Below, piece after piece: positions 61,009 to 64,000 of a stretch of 64,000 nucleotides of DNA. Within the stretch, counting starts at the first letter, position 1. Each line of letters opens with the position of its first letter. The DNA lies in assembly GCF_963169125.1 (NCBI RefSeq), contig NC_084802.1, forward strand, positions 39,268,607 through 39,332,606, written 5' to 3'. The position numbers and the translations under genes were made by a program. Source of the DNA: Humulus lupulus (Eukaryota; Streptophyta; Magnoliopsida; Rosales; Cannabaceae). The notes below the pieces were generated by a model. The model had not been told where the DNA came from and did no database searches. It was given only the letters and a program-made list of their open reading frames with translations.

Positions 61009-62384
61009 TTCCGGTGACGGCGAGAAAACATATGCTTCCAACATATCAAAATGATCACCTTGAATAGTAGGTCGTGATAGTACCACTCTTGAGCCAAAAT
61101 GATCAACAGTGTGACCATAATTTTTTTTAAAATGTTATGGACAAGAGAAAGAATTAAATGATTATTTTAGTGTTGGCAATTCTTATACGAGGTATGTATT
61201 ATTTTTATATGCGGTATAAAAAATGTTATTTTTGTAATTAAATTTTTTTAGGTTAAATTTTTAAATAAAATCAATTATTGGTTGTGAAATGTAATTTTCT
61301 CTAAAAAAAAATTCACTATATACATATTTACAAAAAAAACCCTATAGTTAATCCCTTCACCATAAATCTTGACTTTGTTTCTATAAAAATTATGAGAATA
61401 ATTAAAGCAAGAAAACTTAATTGATAAGAAATAATGTGATGAAAGAAATTGATTAAATAAAATAGTGTACAATGTAAGTAATTAGAGAAAAAAAAAAGTG
61501 ATGAAAAAGAATCACGTTGAGAAAAATGAGGAGAAAGATGCCTTGAAAATGAGAATAGAGAAAATTATGAAATTTATTGAGAAAAATGAAATGAGCAATG
61601 TAAAAGATGTTGGCTATAAAAGAAATAATAAATAAGTGATTGAAGAAAGCTTAGAATGTTATTTCAATTTTTTGTAGTACTATAAGGCGATGCCAAACAT
61701 TCATATTGGTTCTCATAGAACAATATTTAATTTTTTTTTCTTTTAGTTACGATGTTAAACAAATAACTTGTATTTTTTTTCCTTCTACATAATTTTAAGA
61801 TTTTGGGTGCATAATTTGTAAGTTTGATGTTACTTTGAATTGTTTAAAGTTTAATCATCGTCTAAATTTGGTTTTGATATTTAAATTTAAACATTTTTTT
61901 TAAATAATGATGTAAATTTCATTATTTGAGGCAGGTTTCTCATAATTTGCAATACTTTGAGGTAAGAGCTAAGAGTTTCCCACTTAATATTTAAGTTAAA
62001 CCAGGAATCAAAAATTTCTGTCTCTATATTACAGGTCTTCTTTTCTGTCCCATCATTCATAATTTAACAATTCACCTATTTTATTAAATTCATATACTCA
62101 CATATTTATTTAATACACATTTTCATGTATAAATGATAAGTTGTTAAACTTTAAATGGTGGAACAGAGAGAAGACATATAATTTGGAAACATAGTATTTC
62201 TATTTTTAGACAGGAGAGGTCATATATTTATACTACAATATTTTATTTTTGGTTTGATTATTTGAATTTTTTTTTCTAAAATAAGAGATTTTAACATTAA
62301 TTTTTATTATATTTATAGGATTCTCATATATTTAATTTTTGCTTGATTTATTTTCAAAAGTCATATTTTATTTATATATATATT
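61009..62384. other. AT-rich intergenic DNA
   Basis: No coding region, RNA gene or clear repeat boundary seen. It holds many A or T runs. The open frame at 61275-61472 has no recognisable domain. Confidence 0.5.
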
Positions 62385-63146
62385 TGCAATTAAGTACAAC
62401 CAATCGTGACCTTGCGAGGAGTGTCGACCTAAGGGCTCTGCTAAGGATCCGAAAGTTCTTGTGCTCGAAGGGAAACCCAAGAGGCATCCTTTGAGTGGGA
62501 TGCATATCCCTTAGCGAGAAAACACACCCTCCGCTGGGAATTTCCCCACTAGTTAGTCCGAGTATGATGGGGACATCGACACGCGTGCCCACCTACCTCT
62601 ATCATAAGTGGTGGTTGTGCAGGACATGCCTTCCTATACGTACAACCAACAAAGTAGATTCTTAGGAAAATGTGGAATCTTCCTTGGAAAGGGGGAATCA
62701 ACCATCTAACACCTATTTGCGCCTTCCCCCATCAAGGAGCCACTTAAGAAGCATGGAAATAGTAGTCTTGTGCCACACACCCTTGATCTGGCCCACGGGC
62801 CGACTTCTTGTATTTATTCCATAAATTCTCTTGCAAATGTCAAGGTTACGAGGAGAATAATCACAATAATGTAAGTTAGCTCTAATCAGTGAGCTCTTAA
62901 CTCCCTAAGCTGCCTTTAAATAGAGTTTGGGTTTATTTTGTAATGAATTCGAACTTTTGGTGCATGCTAAAATGTTGCAAAAATACCCATAAAGCTTGAA
63001 CCCTTGCGAGTTCTTCATCCTGATACAACTGACTCGTGGACTATGATTAATTAATAACCTGAACCATATAAAATCATTGTCGTTCTTTACACTCTAGCTC
63101 TTATTCTCTTTTAAATTTGTTGTTGATGAAAAAACTAAGTCAACAA
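62385..63146 (+). repeat. LTR-like block, possible solo LTR (tentative)
   Basis: A sharp change from AT-rich to mixed composition occurs near 62390. A TTTAAATAGAG TATA-like box lies near 62914. The block ends ACTAAGTCAACA at about 63146, a common end for Gypsy LTRs. I could not find a matching TSD or a partner LTR, so the bounds are uncertain. It does not match the LTRs of Tat-A or Tat-B. Confidence 0.4.
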
Positions 63147-64000
63147 CAGCCTATTCAAATGCAGGCATGAAACCAAATTCAAGTAACCACCCCAACCGCA
63201 TTAACCAATCTAAAGCTTTGCAATTGATCACCTCCTGTATTTCCAACCACCATCTTCAATTCCTCTAGTCATCGCCTTCATCCATCAATAAATAAATAAA
63301 ATACATTATCTAGCTTTAAATCCATAAGATTCATCAACAATTTCGATCGACTTAATGTTACCCAATATTAAAATTAGTCGATCTACAATTCTGATAAAAG
63401 AATCAAGACTACCAATAAATTTCATGGTTAAATTTGAATTTAAATATGAAATTAAATATGAATTTTTTTTTTTCCAAATATGAAAAGTCAATCACAATAA
63501 CCAATTTCCATAAGAAAAATTGTATCTAGCTACAACATTTCTCGGTTTCAAAGTGGTGAGAGGTTATTAGACTACATTTTTTTTTTCTTTTGGCTATAGA
63601 CTAGTAACTGATTATCACTATAAAGGTGAGAAAAGTTTCAACAAGTTACCATTCTGATAGTAAAAAATTATTTTTTTAATTTTTAAATTAGTAATAGAAC
63701 AAAATTATAAGGATGTTTGAAGTTCCTTTGACACAACAATTTTTTAAAATTAAGTTAAAATAAATGTTTATATATATAGTATTTTTCATTATAATCCTTG
63801 GATTTTCAAAAAATTATGAATTTGCCCCCCTCATAATTTTTTTATCATTTGACCACTCTAAACTTACTTTTGTCTCCGTCCATGTTCACATTGTTAGGGT
63901 TGGTTAAATACATTGCATAAGTTGTTTTACACAATGTGGTGTGCAACATTAATGGTTTCACATGGTGGAAGTGTGAAATTTGAGTTTTTGTTATAGGCAT
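63147..64000. other. AT-rich right flank, nothing recognised
   Basis: No supported gene or element boundary. The open frame at 63306-63491 is in AT-rich sequence and has no recognisable domain. Confidence 0.5.

Noticed and set aside
61009..64000. Possible host gene or RNA gene in right flank
   Set aside because: Only short AT-rich open frames; no domain, tRNA or rRNA signature seen.

Overview
This window looks like nuclear repeat DNA from a flowering plant, probably a eudicot; the species cannot be named from the sequence. I found no host gene and no rRNA, tRNA or CRISPR array. Almost everything is transposable elements stacked inside each other. The boundaries below rest on TG...CA long terminal repeat (LTR) ends, paired LTRs, primer-binding and polypurine sites, and 5-bp target-site duplications (TSDs) that I could read directly.

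Oldest layer: a decayed Mutator-like (MULE) transposase gene on the minus strand. Its N-terminal part lies at 44697-45418 and its middle and C-terminal parts at 390-1440. A repeat array built on AGCAAC lies upstream (45425-46800), with a short piece of the same repeat at 55-110. The gene is split by Copia-A (1441-44696, minus strand), which has only about 6 kb of its own sequence.

Copia-A received five further insertions: a Tekay-like solo LTR (1544-16088, TSD ATAAG); chromovirus Gypsy-A (18124-28249, plus, TSD TTTCT); solo LTR D (28667-30622, TSD CTTTG); chromovirus Gypsy-C (31520-37078, minus, TSD AAAAG); and Copia-B (37366-42361, minus, TSD ATAAT). Two of these carry a further insertion. 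The Tekay-like solo LTR holds Tat-A (1758-14082, plus, TSD GTGTG). Gypsy-A gag holds a Copia-type solo LTR (20626-22576, near-TSD CTCTT/CCCTT). The stack is therefore four levels deep.

To the right, a TIR-like AT-rich repeat (47781-48212 and 60779-61008) is interrupted by a second Tat element, Tat-B (48213-60778, minus, TSD CTAAG). From 61009 to 64000 there is AT-rich DNA with one LTR-like block (about 62385-63146).

The most interesting content is in the two Tat elements. Besides gag-pol, each carries a second, spliced gene in the opposite orientation between pol and the 3' LTR. In Tat-A this antisense gene is fully open across four exons (787 codons, three GT-AG introns with matching phases), while Tat-A gag-pol has at least eight in-frame stops. 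In Tat-B the homologous gene is recognisable and shares the first splice junction, but it is broken. Each has a TATA-like box of its own strand upstream. Extra antisense reading frames are known in the Tat lineage; their function is not.
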